DNA of 64,000 nucleotides. It comes from Corynebacterium lubricantis DSM 45231 (GTDB lineage: Bacteria > Actinomycetota > Actinomycetes > Mycobacteriales > Mycobacteriaceae). Below are positions 25,494 through 36,215 of this stretch, piece after piece (position 1 is the first letter of the stretch; every line of letters starts with the position of its first letter). The DNA lies in contig NZ_KB902193.1 in NCBI RefSeq assembly GCF_000379425.1, positions 124,001-188,000 of the forward strand, given 5' to 3'. Under the pieces are notes generated by a model. It made no database searches and was not told the origin of the DNA. It saw only the letters and a list, made by a program, of their open reading frames with translations. A program made the translations under genes and the position numbers.

Positions 25494-28400
25494 ATGCGTC
25501 AAACAGGGCTCTACAATCCCGCCTACGAACACGATGCGTGTGGCGTGGGATTTGTTGCTGACATTAAGGGACGACCAAGCCGAAAGATCATCGACAACGC
25601 GCTGACAGTGCTCGACAACATTGATCACCGCGGAGCAGCAGGTGCAGAGGAAAACACCGGCGACGGCACTGGCATCCTCATGCAGATCCCCGATGCGTTC
25701 TACCAGGAAGTCACATCCTTCGATCTGCCTGCGGCCGGCGAATATGCCACGGGCATTGCCTTCCTACCCCAGACACGCATGGCCGAGCTCGACGCTCGCC
25801 GTGCAATCGAGGAGATCGCCCGTGAAGAAGGCGCCAAGGTATTGGGCTGGCGCGAGGTGCAGGTCAACCCCGAAGATCTGGGCAAGATGGCGCTTGCAGC
25901 CATGCCTACATTTGCACAACCCTTCCTGTCCGTGCCGGGCAAGTCCGGCATCGAGCTCGACAGAGTGATGTTCTTTATCCGCAAGCGCGCCGAGCGCGAA
26001 CTGGGCGATCAGACGGTGTACTTCCCGTCCCTGTCTGCTCGCACCATCGTGTACAAGGGCATGCTGACTACAAGCCAGCTTTCCGAGTTCTACGCTGATC
26101 TTTCCGATCCGCGCATGGAATCGGCCATCGCGCTCGTGCACTCGCGTTTCTCCACGAACACGTTCCCATCCTGGCCTTTGGCGCACCCGTACCGTTTTGT
26201 TGCGCACAACGGCGAAATCAACACGGTGACCGGCAACGAAAACTGGATGCGTGCCCGCGAAGCGCTGATCAATTCTGAAGCGCTCGGCCCGCTCGACCGC
26301 GTCCTGCCGGTCTGCACCCCAGAGGGCTCAGACACAGCGCGTTTCGACGAGGCACTGGAACTGCTGCACCTGGGTGGCTACAGCCTGCCTCATGCAGTCA
26401 GCATGATGATCCCGCAGGCCTGGGAGCACTCCACCGAGTTGGACCAGGAGCTGCAGGACTTCTACGAGTACCACTCCTGCCTCATGGAGCCCTGGGACGG
26501 CCCAGCCGCCGTCACATTTACCGACGGTACCTTTGTCGGAGCCACTCTCGACCGCAACGGCCTGCGACCAGGGCGCATCTGGATCACCGACGACGGCCTC
26601 GTCGTCATGTCCTCCGAGGCCGGTGTGCTGGACATTCCTGCAGAAAAGATCGTCAAGCGCACACGCGTGCGCCCCGGACACATGTTCCTCATCGATACCA
26701 AGGCCGGGCGCATCGTTCCCGATGCCGAGATCAAGCAGAAATTGTCGTCCCAGGCTCCGTACGGCAAGTGGATCGAGGAGAACTTCACCCCACTGAGCCA
26801 GCTCGATCAGGTCTACTACGAGTACATGCCGCACAACCGCGCGGTGCTGCGTCAGCGCGTCTTCGGGATCACCGAGGAAGACGTGGATTTGATCATCCGC
26901 CCGATGGCGCTCTCTGGTGCCGAGGCGATTGGTTCGATGGGCTCGGATACCCCGATCGCCGCGTTGTCGAACCGCCCCCGCATGCTCTTCGACTACTTCG
27001 CGCAGCGCTTCGCCCAGGTGACCAACCCGCCACTGGATTCCATCCGAGAAAAGAACGTGACCAGCATGTACACCCTGCTGGGCGCGCAATCCGACGTGCT
27101 TAACCCGACCGCCGAGGCGGCTCGTCGCATTCGCCTGGACTCACCGATCATTGACAACCACGCGTTTGTCACCTTGTTGGAGGCAGGCGAGCCCTTCGAA
27201 TCCCGGATCATCTCGGGCCTGTACTCCGTGGCCCACCATGGAACGGGCATGCGCGAGGCGATTGAGCGTGTCAAGCGCGAGGTCTCCGAAGCCATCAACG
27301 ATGGTGTCAGCCTCATCGTGTTATCGGATCGCGATTCCGACGAGCGCTTCGCCCCGATCCCGTCGCTGCTGCTGACCTCCGCGGTGCATCAGCACATGGT
27401 GTCCGAGCGCACCCGCACGCGCGCCTCGCTGGTCATCGAGTCCGGCGACTCCCGCGAGGTGCACCACCTGGCTATGCTCATCGCCTTCGGCGCGGACGCC
27501 ATCAACCCATACATGGCCTTCGAATCCATCGATGAGCTACGCATGCTCGGCCAACTCGGCGAGCTCGAGCTCGACGACGCGTGTACCAACTACGTCAACG
27601 CGGCCACCACCGGCGTACTCAAGGTCATGTCCAAGATGGGCATCGCCACCGTCGCGTCCTATCGCGGTTCGCAGCTTGCGGACGTCACCGGGTTATCGCA
27701 GTTGCTTCTCGACGAATACTTCGGCGGGATGCCTGCACCGATCGGCGGAATGGATCTGGATGCCGTGGCCGAGGACGTGGAAAAGCGCCACCGCGCAGCA
27801 TTCTTGCCGCGACCTGAGGAAAACGCACACCGTGAACTCGAGCTCGGCGGTGAATACAAGTGGCGTCGCGAAGGCGAGTACCACCTGTTCAACCCGGAGA
27901 CCATTGCGAAGCTGCAGCATGCGACGAAGACCGGCCAGTACGCAATTTTCAAGGAGTACACCACGGCCGTCGACGACCAGTCCGAGCGACTGGCCACCCT
28001 GCGCGGCATGATGGACTTCGACTCGCCACGCCCATCCATCTCGGTGGACGAAGTCGAGCCAGTGGCCGATATTGTCAAGCGTTTCTCTACCGGCGCGATG
28101 TCTTATGGTTCGATCTCTGCTGAGGCTCACGAGACTCTCGCAATTGCCATGAACCGACTGCATGCCATGAGTAACTCTGGCGAAGGCGGCGAGGATCCGG
28201 CTCGCTTCGAGATGGAGCCCAACGGCGATTGGCGCCGCAGCACCATTAAGCAGGTCGCCTCGGGACGCTTCGGTGTGACCAGCCACTACCTGAACAATTG
28301 CACCGACATCCAGATCAAGATGGCTCAGGGCGCAAAGCCCGGCGAGGGTGGCCAGCTGCCTCCGAACAAGGTTTACCCTTGGATCGCCGAGGTACGTATT

Positions 28401-30032
28401 ACCACCCCAGGCGTGGGTCTGATTTCCCCACCACCGCACCACGACATTTACTCCATCGAGGATCTCAAGCAGCTCATCTTCGATCTGAAGAACGCCAACC
28501 CGGATGCCCGCATTCACGTCAAGCTTGTTGCTCAGGCCGGCGTGGGCACCGTGGCCGCAGGTGTGTCGAAGGCACACGCCGACGTTGTGTTGGTCTCCGG
28601 CCATGACGGCGGTACCGGGGCCTCCCCGCTGACCTCGCTAAAGCATGCCGGTGGACCGTGGGAGTTGGGCTTGGCTGAAACCCAGCAGACCCTGTTGCTC
28701 AACGGCCTGCGCGACCGGATCCGAGTCCAGGTTGATGGCCAGCTGAAGACTGGCCGCGACGTGGTCATCGCTGCGCTGCTCGGTGCCGAGGAGTTCGGCT
28801 TTGCCACCGCACCGCTGGTGGTGGAGGGCTGCATCATGATGCGCGTGTGTCACCTGGATACGTGCCCCGTGGGCATCGCTACCCAGAACCCTGACCTGCG
28901 CAAGCGGTTCACGGGCCGGGCCGAGCATGTGGTGAACTTCTTTACCTTCATCGCTCAAGAAGTACGCGAGATCCTAGCGGAGCTGGGCTTCCGCTCTATC
29001 GACGAGGCGGTGGGACAGGCACGCGTGCTGAAGCAGAAGGAGAACTCGCCGGGCCGTTCCGAGCTACTGGATCTTTCGCCAGTGTTCCAGCAGCCTGAAT
29101 CCGAGTTCTTCCGGAACCAGAACCCACGTCAGACTCGTGATCAGGATCCTGGGTTGGAAGGTACCCTTGACCAGCGCATGATCAAGGATGCGCAGCTAAC
29201 CATTGATGCGGCGGCGGCAGCGTCGTCGTCAAGCGCCCCTGCGTGGATGAGCTCCTCGGACGCGCCGTCGATCCGCTTGAAGTACCCTATCCGCAACATT
29301 GACCGCACCGCAGGAACCATGACGGGCTCGCAGCTCACTCGCGCAGCCGGTCGCGACGGGCTGCCTGAGGATTCTGTAACCGTGACCTTCACCGGCTCGG
29401 CGGGTAACTCGTTCGGCGCGTTCGTGCCTGCGGGTATGACGCTGGATCTGGTCGGTGACGCGAATGACTTCGTGGGCAAGGGGCTTTCGGGCGGCCGGAT
29501 TATTGTGCGTCCGCACCCGGATGCGCCGACGCAGGCGGGCTTTGATGAACCTGACATTATTGCCGGAAACGTCATCGGTTTCGGCGCGACCAGCGGTGAT
29601 CTCTACATTGCCGGCGAGGTCGGGGAGCGCTTTTGCGTGCGTAACTCGGGTGCCACCGCCGTTGTCGAAGGCATTGGAAACCACGGTTGCGAGTACATGA
29701 CTGGCGGGCGCGTGGTCGTGCTGGGCCCGGTCGGCGAGAACTTCGGGGCCGGCATGTCCGGCGGCGTGGCGTACCTGGCGCCGCAGGAGAACTTGGGTGC
29801 GCGCGTCAATCACGGCCTCGTGGACTTCGAGGAGCTCGACGCGAAGGACATTAAGTTCCTCGAAGAAATCGTGGCGAAACACAAGAAGCTGACCGGCTCG
29901 CAAATCGACATCGACGTGACCACGCTGGTCAAGGTCATGCCGCGCGACTACCGCAAGGTTTTGAACATCACCGCAAAGGCCCAAGCACGGGGCGAAAACG
30001 TTGGACAAGCAATCATGGAGGCAGTGAACTAA
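25494..30032 (+). CDS. gltB: glutamate synthase (NADPH) large subunit
   Basis: 1512 residues, the full GltB length. The N-terminal [15 protein letters not shown] is a propeptide; cleavage exposes the catalytic Cys16 ([11 protein letters not shown]) of the Ntn amidotransferase. Next come the central domain, the FMN-binding synthase domain ([25 protein letters not shown]), a 3Fe-4S cysteine cluster ([19 protein letters not shown]) and the C-terminal beta-helix. With GltD it turns 2-oxoglutarate plus glutamine into two glutamates. AAAGGTGG precedes ATG 25494. The stop overlaps the gltD ATG (TAATG). Confidence 0.98.
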   Translation: MRQTGLYNPAYEHDACGVGFVADIKGRPSRKIIDNALTVLDNIDHRGAAGAEENTGDGTGILMQIPDAFYQEVTSFDLPAAGEYATGIAFLPQTRMAELDARRAIEEIAREEGAKVLGWREVQVNPEDLGKMALAAMPTFAQPFLSVPGKSGIELDRVMFFIRKRAERELGDQTVYFPSLSARTIVYKGMLTTSQLSEFYADLSDPRMESAIALVHSRFSTNTFPSWPLAHPYRFVAHNGEINTVTGNENWMRAREALINSEALGPLDRVLPVCTPEGSDTARFDEALELLHLGGYSLPHAVSMMIPQAWEHSTELDQELQDFYEYHSCLMEPWDGPAAVTFTDGTFVGATLDRNGLRPGRIWITDDGLVVMSSEAGVLDIPAEKIVKRTRVRPGHMFLIDTKAGRIVPDAEIKQKLSSQAPYGKWIEENFTPLSQLDQVYYEYMPHNRAVLRQRVFGITEEDVDLIIRPMALSGAEAIGSMGSDTPIAALSNRPRMLFDYFAQRFAQVTNPPLDSIREKNVTSMYTLLGAQSDVLNPTAEAARRIRLDSPIIDNHAFVTLLEAGEPFESRIISGLYSVAHHGTGMREAIERVKREVSEAINDGVSLIVLSDRDSDERFAPIPSLLLTSAVHQHMVSERTRTRASLVIESGDSREVHHLAMLIAFGADAINPYMAFESIDELRMLGQLGELELDDACTNYVNAATTGVLKVMSKMGIATVASYRGSQLADVTGLSQLLLDEYFGGMPAPIGGMDLDAVAEDVEKRHRAAFLPRPEENAHRELELGGEYKWRREGEYHLFNPETIAKLQHATKTGQYAIFKEYTTAVDDQSERLATLRGMMDFDSPRPSISVDEVEPVADIVKRFSTGAMSYGSISAEAHETLAIAMNRLHAMSNSGEGGEDPARFEMEPNGDWRRSTIKQVASGRFGVTSHYLNNCTDIQIKMAQGAKPGEGGQLPPNKVYPWIAEVRITTPGVGLISPPPHHDIYSIEDLKQLIFDLKNANPDARIHVKLVAQAGVGTVAAGVSKAHADVVLVSGHDGGTGASPLTSLKHAGGPWELGLAETQQTLLLNGLRDRIRVQVDGQLKTGRDVVIAALLGAEEFGFATAPLVVEGCIMMRVCHLDTCPVGIATQNPDLRKRFTGRAEHVVNFFTFIAQEVREILAELGFRSIDEAVGQARVLKQKENSPGRSELLDLSPVFQQPESEFFRNQNPRQTRDQDPGLEGTLDQRMIKDAQLTIDAAAAASSSSAPAWMSSSDAPSIRLKYPIRNIDRTAGTMTGSQLTRAAGRDGLPEDSVTVTFTGSAGNSFGAFVPAGMTLDLVGDANDFVGKGLSGGRIIVRPHPDAPTQAGFDEPDIIAGNVIGFGATSGDLYIAGEVGERFCVRNSGATAVVEGIGNHGCEYMTGGRVVVLGPVGENFGAGMSGGVAYLAPQENLGARVNHGLVDFEELDAKDIKFLEEIVAKHKKLTGSQIDIDVTTLVKVMPRDYRKVLNITAKAQARGENVGQAIMEAVN

Positions 30033-31573
30033 TGGCCGACCCACATGGATTCATGAACTACGAGCGCAAGGAACCGGCTCACCGCCCCGTTCCACTGCGG
30101 TTGATGGACTGGCGCGAGGTGTACGAGAAGGCACCCGACGGCCAGATTCAAGAGCAGGCTACGCGCTGCATGGACTGCGGCGTTGCGTTTTGCCACGAGG
30201 GCTGCCCGCTGGGCAACATCATTCCCGAGTGGAACGACCTCGTGCGCCAAGAGCGCTGGCAGGAAGCCTACGATCGTCTGCATGCGACCAACAACTTCCC
30301 GGATTTCACAGGTCGCCTGTGCCCGGCGCCGTGCGAGGGCGCGTGCGTGTTAGGCATTAACGACGACGCCGTGACCATCAAGAACGTCGAGTTGGACATT
30401 GTCGAGCGAGCTTTCGACGAGGGCTGGGTCGAACCGATCCGCCCCACCATGCAGACCGGCATGGCTGTCGCCGTGGTTGGTTCTGGTCCCGCAGGTATGG
30501 CTGCCGCCCAGCAGCTAACCCGCGCCGGACACCGCGTGACCGTGTTCGAGCGCGATGACCGCATTGGTGGTCTGATGCGTTACGGCGTTCCCGAGTACAA
30601 GATGGAAGCCCGCTACATTGACCGCCGCATCCGCCAGATGGAGCTGGAGGGCACCGAGTTCCGCACCGGTGTTTCGCCCACCGCGCGCGACCTGGCTGGT
30701 TTCGATTCCGTGGTGCTGTGTACCGGTACGGCCGTGGCCCGCGAACTTGCTGTCGACGGCCGCGACCTCGAGGGCATCTACCCAGCAATGGAGTATCTCA
30801 CCGCGCAGAACCGCGTCAACGAAGGCGACATGTCGGTGTCTGCGATTAACGCTAAGGGTAAGAAAGTCGTGGTCATTGGTGGCGGCGACACCGGTACCGA
30901 CTGCTTCGGTACCGCGCTGCGCCAGGGTGCTGCGAAGGTGACCCAGTTCGACATCCGTGCGCGTGCACCGCAGAACCGCGCTGCCTCGACCCCATGGCCG
31001 ATGTATCCGCTGACTTACCGCGTGGCTACCGCGCATGAGGAAGGTGAGTACGTGGTGACCGGCGATGAGTCGGCAGATGAGATCGCAGCACTTGGCCTGG
31101 CGACCCGTGGTGCGGGCGAGGCCTTGGGCAAGCGCATCTACTCTGTGAATACCGTCAGCTTCCACGGTTCCGATGGCAAGGTGGAGACGATCCGCGGCAA
31201 CGAAGTCGAGGTCATCGACGGCAAGCGCACCCCGATGGAGGACACCGACTTCGAGTTCGAGGCTGACCTTGTGCTCGTTGCGCTGGGCTTCACTGGCCCA
31301 GAGCGCGGCGGCCTGGCACATGAGTTGGGCATGGAGTTCGACGCCCGCGGTCGCATGGTCCGCGACAACGAGTACCGCGCTACCGTGCGCCCACTCGTGC
31401 CAAACTTCAAGCCACAGGTCTACGTTGCCGGCGATAACGGCCGTGGCCAGTCGCTGATTGTGTGGGCGATTGCCGAGGGTCGTGCGGCTGCAGCTGCCGT
31501 GGACAAGGACCTGATGGGCGAGACGGCTTTGCCGGTGGCGGTGTCGCCATCGACGGCGCCGATCACGCTGTAA
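30032..31573 (+). CDS. gltD: glutamate synthase small subunit
   Basis: 513 residues. N-terminal iron-sulphur cysteines (CMDCGVAFCHEGCPLGN; CPAPCEGACVLGI), FAD-binding GSGPAGMAAAQQL, NADPH-binding VIGGGDTGTDC, and C-terminal YVAGDNGRGQSLIVWAI. It delivers electrons from NADPH to GltB. It is translationally coupled to gltB by the one-base overlap. Probable last gene of the operon. Confidence 0.98.
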   Translation: MADPHGFMNYERKEPAHRPVPLRLMDWREVYEKAPDGQIQEQATRCMDCGVAFCHEGCPLGNIIPEWNDLVRQERWQEAYDRLHATNNFPDFTGRLCPAPCEGACVLGINDDAVTIKNVELDIVERAFDEGWVEPIRPTMQTGMAVAVVGSGPAGMAAAQQLTRAGHRVTVFERDDRIGGLMRYGVPEYKMEARYIDRRIRQMELEGTEFRTGVSPTARDLAGFDSVVLCTGTAVARELAVDGRDLEGIYPAMEYLTAQNRVNEGDMSVSAINAKGKKVVVIGGGDTGTDCFGTALRQGAAKVTQFDIRARAPQNRAASTPWPMYPLTYRVATAHEEGEYVVTGDESADEIAALGLATRGAGEALGKRIYSVNTVSFHGSDGKVETIRGNEVEVIDGKRTPMEDTDFEFEADLVLVALGFTGPERGGLAHELGMEFDARGRMVRDNEYRATVRPLVPNFKPQVYVAGDNGRGQSLIVWAIAEGRAAAAAVDKDLMGETALPVAVSPSTAPITL

Positions 31574-31586
31574 TTTTTCGGGTTTA

Positions 31587-31645
31587 TATTGACGGATATG
31601 CTGTTTTGGAGGCTCTGAAGGGCTGAAACAGTAAATCCGTCGATA
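31587..31645. repeat. long imperfect hairpin after gltD
   Basis: The 21-base arm at 31587-31607 (starts TATTGACGGAT, ends GCTGTTTT) pairs with 31625-31645 (GAAACAG...ATCCGTCGATA) with about four mismatches and a 17-base loop. It lies in the 82-base gap between convergent gltD and the ABC operon and may end both, though a T-run is missing on either side. Confidence 0.5.
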
Positions 31646-31655
31646 TTGTCCAAAA

Positions 31656-32405
31656 CTAAGAGTGCTCGAGCAGCCCCAGCAGGTGGCGGCGCATCTCGCC
31701 GGTATCCGATTCCGCCGCACCGTGGCGTGGCCTGCGGATATCCACCTTGAGGTCCTCGATGATGGTTGCGTCCGGGCCGGGTGACATGACCAGGATGCGG
31801 TCGGAAAGCAGAATGGCTTCCTCCACGTCGTGGGTCACCATGACAACGGTGCGCCGGTTAGTTTCCCAGATCTCCAGCAGCAGGTTTTGCAGCTCGCGGC
31901 GGGTCAGGGCGTCGAGGGCTCCGAAGGGCTCGTCGAGAAGCAAAATCTTGGAATCGATGGCAAACGCACGCGCAAGACCGACACGCTGCTGCATGCCGCC
32001 AGACAGGCGGGCGGGGCGGCGGTCGGCGGCATGACTAAGGCCGACTTTGCCCAGCACGTTGTCGGTACGTGTGGCGCGCTCCTCGGCGCTGAGCTCGGGG
32101 TGAGCGGAGAGCAGACCGAAATCGATGTTGTCGCGGGCAGTTTTCCACGGCAGCAGGGCGTGGTCCTGGAAGACGAGGCCGCGCTCGGGGCCGGGACCAG
32201 TGATTTCCGTGCCGAACGCTGAGACGGTGCCGGTGGACGGAAAGGCGAGGCCGGCGATCATGTTGAGGATCGTGGACTTGCCCGAGCCCGATGGGCCGAG
32301 CAGGCTGACGAACTCGCCCTCAGCGACGTCCAGCGAGGTGGGGCCGATGACGCGGGTCTCGCCGTAGGACTTGGTGATGTTTTCGACAGAAATAGTGCTA
32401 GTCAT
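31656..32405 (-). CDS. ABC transporter ATP-binding protein (nitrate/sulfonate/taurine type)
   Basis: 249 residues from ATG 32405. Walker A GPSGSGKST, Q-loop FQDHALLPWKTARDN, signature LSGGMQQRVGLARAF, Walker B KILLLDEPFGALD, H-loop VTHDVEEA. The PWKTARDN and FGALDALTR segments are typical of SsuB/TauB/NrtD. A longer frame extends to 32615 but lies inside the permease gene. It overlaps the permease by 8 bases. Powers uptake by the permease/solute-binding pair encoded upstream. Confidence 0.93.
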   Translation of the reverse strand: MTSTISVENITKSYGETRVIGPTSLDVAEGEFVSLLGPSGSGKSTILNMIAGLAFPSTGTVSAFGTEITGPGPERGLVFQDHALLPWKTARDNIDFGLLSAHPELSAEERATRTDNVLGKVGLSHAADRRPARLSGGMQQRVGLARAFAIDSKILLLDEPFGALDALTRRELQNLLLEIWETNRRTVVMVTHDVEEAILLSDRILVMSPGPDATIIEDLKVDIRRPRHGAAESDTGEMRRHLLGLLEHS

Positions 32406-33186
32406 GGCGAACAACCTTCTGAATAGAAGCGACGAGGTGGTCGAGGATGAGACCGGTGACACCGATGAGCAGGATCGCAACCACGATGGCATCGATATCC
32501 AGGCGGTTCCACATGTTCCAGACGAAGAAGCCGATGCCTTGCCCGCCGACGAGCATCTCGGCAGCCACGATGACCAGCCAGGATGTGGACAGCGACAGGC
32601 GCATGCCGGTGACAATCCCGGGCAGCGCCGCGGGGAAGAGTACGTGACGCAGGGTCAGCCAGCGGCTCGACCCCAGGGTGGCCGCGAGGTTGAGGTAGCG
32701 CGGATGGATGTCGTGCACGGCCGAGATCGTGTTAATCAGCGTGGGCCAGAGCGCAGAGAGCACAATGACGAACACGGCGGTGTTCTCGGCATCCTGGAGC
32801 AGAGCCAACCCAAGGGGCAGCCACGCTAGGGGCGAAACCGGCCGCAGAATCTGCACGGCCGGGTCGACCGCGCGACGCATCGTTGTGGAGGTGCCCAGCC
32901 AAAAGCCCAGCGGAATCGCGATCACCATGGCGATGACAAAGCCGATGAGCACGCGGCGCAGGCTGGCCAGCAGGTGCCAGAAGATACCCACGGAGGCGGG
33001 CCCGTCCCGGTAGAAGGGGTTGGAGAGAATCTCCACGCCGCGCTGCCACGTGCGCGCCGGGGTGGGCGCGATGTCGGAGAGCCAGCCGGCCGACACGGCG
33101 ATCTGCCACAGCGCGAGGAAGGCAGCCAAGAGCACAAGGCCGGTGACAACGGCATGCCACACAGGGGGAGAGGACTTCTTTGTCAT
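32398..33186 (-). CDS. ABC transporter permease (nitrate/sulfonate/taurine type)
   Basis: 262 residues, six helices, with the EAA-type loop around AATLGSSRWLTLRHVLFPAA. The segment NPFYRDGPASVGIFWHLLASL and SWLVIVAAEMLVGGQGIG is close to NrtB-like permeases. Middle gene of a solute-binding protein, permease, ATPase operon; 19 bases after the binding protein and overlapping the ATPase. Confidence 0.92.
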   Translation of the reverse strand: MTKKSSPPVWHAVVTGLVLLAAFLALWQIAVSAGWLSDIAPTPARTWQRGVEILSNPFYRDGPASVGIFWHLLASLRRVLIGFVIAMVIAIPLGFWLGTSTTMRRAVDPAVQILRPVSPLAWLPLGLALLQDAENTAVFVIVLSALWPTLINTISAVHDIHPRYLNLAATLGSSRWLTLRHVLFPAALPGIVTGMRLSLSTSWLVIVAAEMLVGGQGIGFFVWNMWNRLDIDAIVVAILLIGVTGLILDHLVASIQKVVRHD

Positions 33187-33205
33187 GTACGATTCCTAGT
33201 TTTTC

Positions 33206-34354
33206 CTAGCGGTATCCGGCAGTGGGGCGGGTCGGGTCGAAGACGTGGCCATTGATGGTGACGGGGTCGTCGTTGGTCACGGCATCCTTGGGCAACACAG
33301 CAAAGGCCGCGTCGCGGATCGCGGTGTCGTCGAAAGTCAGGCGCGTGCCTCCTAAGTCCCACCGCGCGAGCTGAGCCGCCATCCACGTCAACGCTGTCGA
33401 CGAGGTCGGGTCACCGTAGCTCAGGTAGTTCGGGTCGCTGACCTGCTCGCCCTCCCAATTCAGATATGAACCGGTCAGACCCGCAGCAATGAGGCTTTCC
33501 TCCTGGTTGAGATATTTCTCCGAAGCCAGCAAAGGTGCCGACTCGTGGACATGGGCCGGGTCGTCGACGAAGGACGCGCCTTCGTGCAGCGCCGCGACGA
33601 TGGCATCTGCCGCAGCGGGGTGAGCGAGGCGGAATTGCTTGGACATCACCACGGAGCAGCATGGGTGGCGGTCCCACATCTCGCGCGTCAGGGTGAAGAT
33701 CCGGCCCGCTCCGCTGGCGAGTGCGCGCTGGTTGAACGGCTCTGGCCCGATGAAGCCATCGATGGTACCCACGGAGAGCTGCGCGACCATGTCAGCGGGG
33801 CGCAGCAATCGCAGCTCCACGTCGGCGACGGGATCGATGCCTCCGGCGACTAGATAGTCGCGCAGCAGCAGTGCATGCACCGAGTATTCGAAGGGGATGC
33901 CAAGAACCATGCCGCGCATGTCGGATGCCGAGGAGACGTGCCCATGATGCTTCGCAGCCAGGGTCAGCGCCTGCCCGTTGGTATTTTGAGTAAACGAGAG
34001 CTCGGTCGGGCGCGCAGCGTTAGTTGCAGCGGCATCGAGCGCGATCGGCATGGGTGAGAGCATGTGTGCCACGTCGAGTTCGCCGGTGGCATAGGCCGTC
34101 CACAGATCGGCCCAGCCGGCGAATTTCCGCAGCGAAATCTGCACCCCATGCTTGTTAAAGAGGTCGAGGGAATCGGCGGCCAGCAGCGGGGCGGCGCAGC
34201 CGATGGGGACGAAGCCGATGGTGACTACGTTGCCGGAAGCAGCATTGCTTGACGACGAGCCCGTGCCGCAGGCGGCAAGCGTGCCCAAAGTAGCGCCTGC
34301 TCCCGCGATGCCAGCGGCTCGCAGTAACGCGCGGCGAGAAAGGTATGGCTGCAT
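33206..34354 (-). CDS. Tat-exported lipoprotein, NrtA/CmpA-like solute-binding protein
   Basis: 382 residues from ATG 34354 (MQPYLSRRALLRAAGIAGAG): a twin-arginine signal (SRRALLR) ends in a lipobox LAACGTG, so it is exported folded and lipid-anchored. The body matches the NMT1/NrtA/CmpA family (FVPIGCAAPLLAAD, FAGWADLWTAYATGELDVAHML, FIGPEPFNQRALASG), suggesting nitrate, bicarbonate or an organic analogue as ligand. The upstream frame to 34486 would run through the operator region and lacks a signal. Lead gene of the ABC operon. Confidence 0.9.
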   Translation of the reverse strand: MQPYLSRRALLRAAGIAGAGATLGTLAACGTGSSSSNAASGNVVTIGFVPIGCAAPLLAADSLDLFNKHGVQISLRKFAGWADLWTAYATGELDVAHMLSPMPIALDAAATNAARPTELSFTQNTNGQALTLAAKHHGHVSSASDMRGMVLGIPFEYSVHALLLRDYLVAGGIDPVADVELRLLRPADMVAQLSVGTIDGFIGPEPFNQRALASGAGRIFTLTREMWDRHPCCSVVMSKQFRLAHPAAADAIVAALHEGASFVDDPAHVHESAPLLASEKYLNQEESLIAAGLTGSYLNWEGEQVSDPNYLSYGDPTSSTALTWMAAQLARWDLGGTRLTFDDTAIRDAAFAVLPKDAVTNDDPVTINGHVFDPTRPTAGYR

Positions 34355-34376
34355 CGACGCTCCTGAAACTCTTAAT

Positions 34377-34402
34377 AGACCGAACAGTAGACCGAACGGT
34401 CT
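34377..34402. promoter_or_regulatory. TetR-type operator upstream of the ABC operon
   Basis: AGACCG-AA-CGGTCT (34389-34402) is a perfect palindrome, and AGACCGAAC occurs once more at 34377-34385, a direct repeat of period 12. It lies 23-48 bases before the binding-protein start, where it can block transcription. A TetR-family gene is encoded at 37141, but the assignment is not proven. Confidence 0.6.
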
Positions 34403-34551
34403 TAACAACTGCAAACACACTAAGTGCTGGAAGTTTAAAAGTCCACCTCCAGAATTGGAGCGAATAAAAATCACAGTACAGACCACTTAGTCTATGAATT
34501 TAATTCTGCACGGTACTGATTTTCGGGCGGGCAAATCGTCGTCAAGCGAAA

Positions 34552-34586
34552 TTGACACTTGTGCATAAAGTGTCAACCTGTACACT
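34552..34586 (+). promoter_or_regulatory. promoter with palindromic operator, AGPS-like operon
   Basis: TTGACACTT (34552-34560) and AAGTGTCAA (34568-34576) form a perfect 9-bp inverted repeat with 7 bases between. TACACT (34581-34586) is a likely -10, putting the transcript start at or near ATG 34593, so the message may be leaderless. The sequence differs from the palindrome at 34389, so two regulators or two specificities are involved in this divergent gap. Confidence 0.6.
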
Positions 34587-34592
34587 GTGCTC

Positions 34593-36215
34593 ATGGTCAC
34601 ACAACATGAAGTGTCGTTGCCGTTGCCTCCGATGGAGCCACAACTGTGGGGCACGCACGATGAAGCGAAGCCGCTGTCTGCCTCGATCATGGAGATGCTG
34701 GAAAAGGTGCTCGGCGCCACCGCGGAGCAAGTCAACCGAATTGATCCGCGAGACATCGCGCTCTCCCAGGTGAGGTTAAGCGATGCCGACTTGGGCGAAC
34801 TCGCGAAAATTGTCGGGGCTGAACATGTCTCCACCCAGCACGATCAGCGGCTGCGCCGCGCCCGGGGCAAGTCCTATCCCGATCTGCTTGATATGCGCTC
34901 CGCGCACATTGATGCGCCCGACGCGGTGGTCGCACCTGCGACGAATGAGGAGCTTGCCCAGCTTCTCCAGCACTGCGCGCGCGAGCGAATCGCCGTGGTC
35001 ACCTTCGGAGGAGGCACGTCTGTCGTTGGCGGCATCACGCCGAAAGACGGCGGGCTGCGCGCCGTCATCAGCGTGGACATGGCGCGCTTTACAGAGCTCA
35101 GCGACGTGGATCCCATCTCGGGAGAGGCAACACTCGGAGCCGGTCTGACCGGCCCGCATGCCGAGATGCTGCTCGCCGAACACGGCCTACAGCTGGGACA
35201 TTTCCCGCAGTCGTTCCCCTATGCCACGATCGGCGGCTACGCCGCAACGCGCTCCTCGGGGCAGAATTCGGCAGGATATGGGCGTTTCGACGAGATGGTG
35301 CGCTCCCTGACCGTGGTCACCCCGGCGGGCATCATCAAGGCGGGCTGGAACGCACCGCAATCCGCCGCCGGGCCCGATCTGCGCCAGCTTTTCTTGGGCT
35401 CGGAGGGCACCCTGGGGATCATCACCTCGGTGCGCGTGCGGGTGCATCCGATTCCGGAGACGAAGCGCTACGAGGCCTTCCGCTTTCCTGACTTCCGTGC
35501 GGGCGCCGAGGCCATGCGGGCCGTGACCCAAACAGGAACGGGTGCGACAGTGCTGCGCCTGTCGGATGAAATGGAGTCGGCGGTGAACCTATCGTCGACA
35601 AGCGCGATCGGTGATTCGGCCGCTTCCAAAAACAAGGGCTGCCTCATGCTCACCATGTTCGAGGGCACCGAAGCGCACACCCTGTCGCGGCACCAGGAAA
35701 CGCGAGAGCTGCTGCTTACGCTGGGTGGTGAGTCGGCCGGCGAAGATCCGGTGCGGGCGTGGGAACGGGGTCGCTTCGGTGCGCCCGTTCTGCGCGACGG
35801 GCTGATGGATAACGGCGCGATCTGCGAGACACTGGAGACTGCCACCGACTGGTCGAACCTGTTTAATCTCAAGCGCGCGGTCACCGAGGCCATCACCAAG
35901 GCGCTCGCCGATTCGGGGACGATTCCGCTGGTCATGTGTCATATCTCGCACGTTTATGCCACCGGAGCATCGCTGTATTTCACCATCATCGGTGGCCAGC
36001 GCGGCGAGCCGGCACAGCAGTGGCAGCCGATCAAGGAGCGCGCCTGCGAGGCGATTATCGCGGCGGGCGGCACGATCTCGCATCACCACGCGGTGGGCAC
36101 CGATCACCGTCCCTACTTGCCAGGCGAGATCGGCGAAGCGGGCCAGCTATTGCTCCAGGGAATTAAGGCGCAGCTGGATCCCGCGGGCATTCTCAATCCT
36201 GGAAAGCTCGTCTAA
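34593..36215 (+). CDS. FAD-linked oxidase, alkyl-DHAP-synthase-like (AgpS family)
   Basis: 540 residues. FAD-binding PCMH domain: VTFGGGTSVVGGITP and FPYATIGGYAATRSSGQNS. C-terminal FAD-oxidase domain with the histidine-rich ISHHHAVGTDHRPYLPGEIG characteristic of alkyldihydroxyacetonephosphate synthases and relatives such as mycobacterial Rv3107c. Eukaryotic AGPS makes ether lipids, but whether bacterial homologues do so is not established. The downstream diacylglycerol kinase and GlpD genes, coupled by overlaps, support a role in glycerolipid or glycerol phosphate metabolism. Confidence 0.87.
   Translation: MVTQHEVSLPLPPMEPQLWGTHDEAKPLSASIMEMLEKVLGATAEQVNRIDPRDIALSQVRLSDADLGELAKIVGAEHVSTQHDQRLRRARGKSYPDLLDMRSAHIDAPDAVVAPATNEELAQLLQHCARERIAVVTFGGGTSVVGGITPKDGGLRAVISVDMARFTELSDVDPISGEATLGAGLTGPHAEMLLAEHGLQLGHFPQSFPYATIGGYAATRSSGQNSAGYGRFDEMVRSLTVVTPAGIIKAGWNAPQSAAGPDLRQLFLGSEGTLGIITSVRVRVHPIPETKRYEAFRFPDFRAGAEAMRAVTQTGTGATVLRLSDEMESAVNLSSTSAIGDSAASKNKGCLMLTMFEGTEAHTLSRHQETRELLLTLGGESAGEDPVRAWERGRFGAPVLRDGLMDNGAICETLETATDWSNLFNLKRAVTEAITKALADSGTIPLVMCHISHVYATGASLYFTIIGGQRGEPAQQWQPIKERACEAIIAAGGTISHHHAVGTDHRPYLPGEIGEAGQLLLQGIKAQLDPAGILNPGKLV

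Noticed and set aside
26328..28604. Long minus-strand frames opposite gltB (253 and 303 residues)
   Set aside because: They lie fully inside the conserved gltB gene, have no ribosome binding site and read as low-complexity shadow sequence.
30515..31720. 401-residue minus-strand frame opposite gltD
   Set aside because: gltD is certain on the plus strand; the frame is rich in Arg/His/Gln as expected for an antisense shadow.
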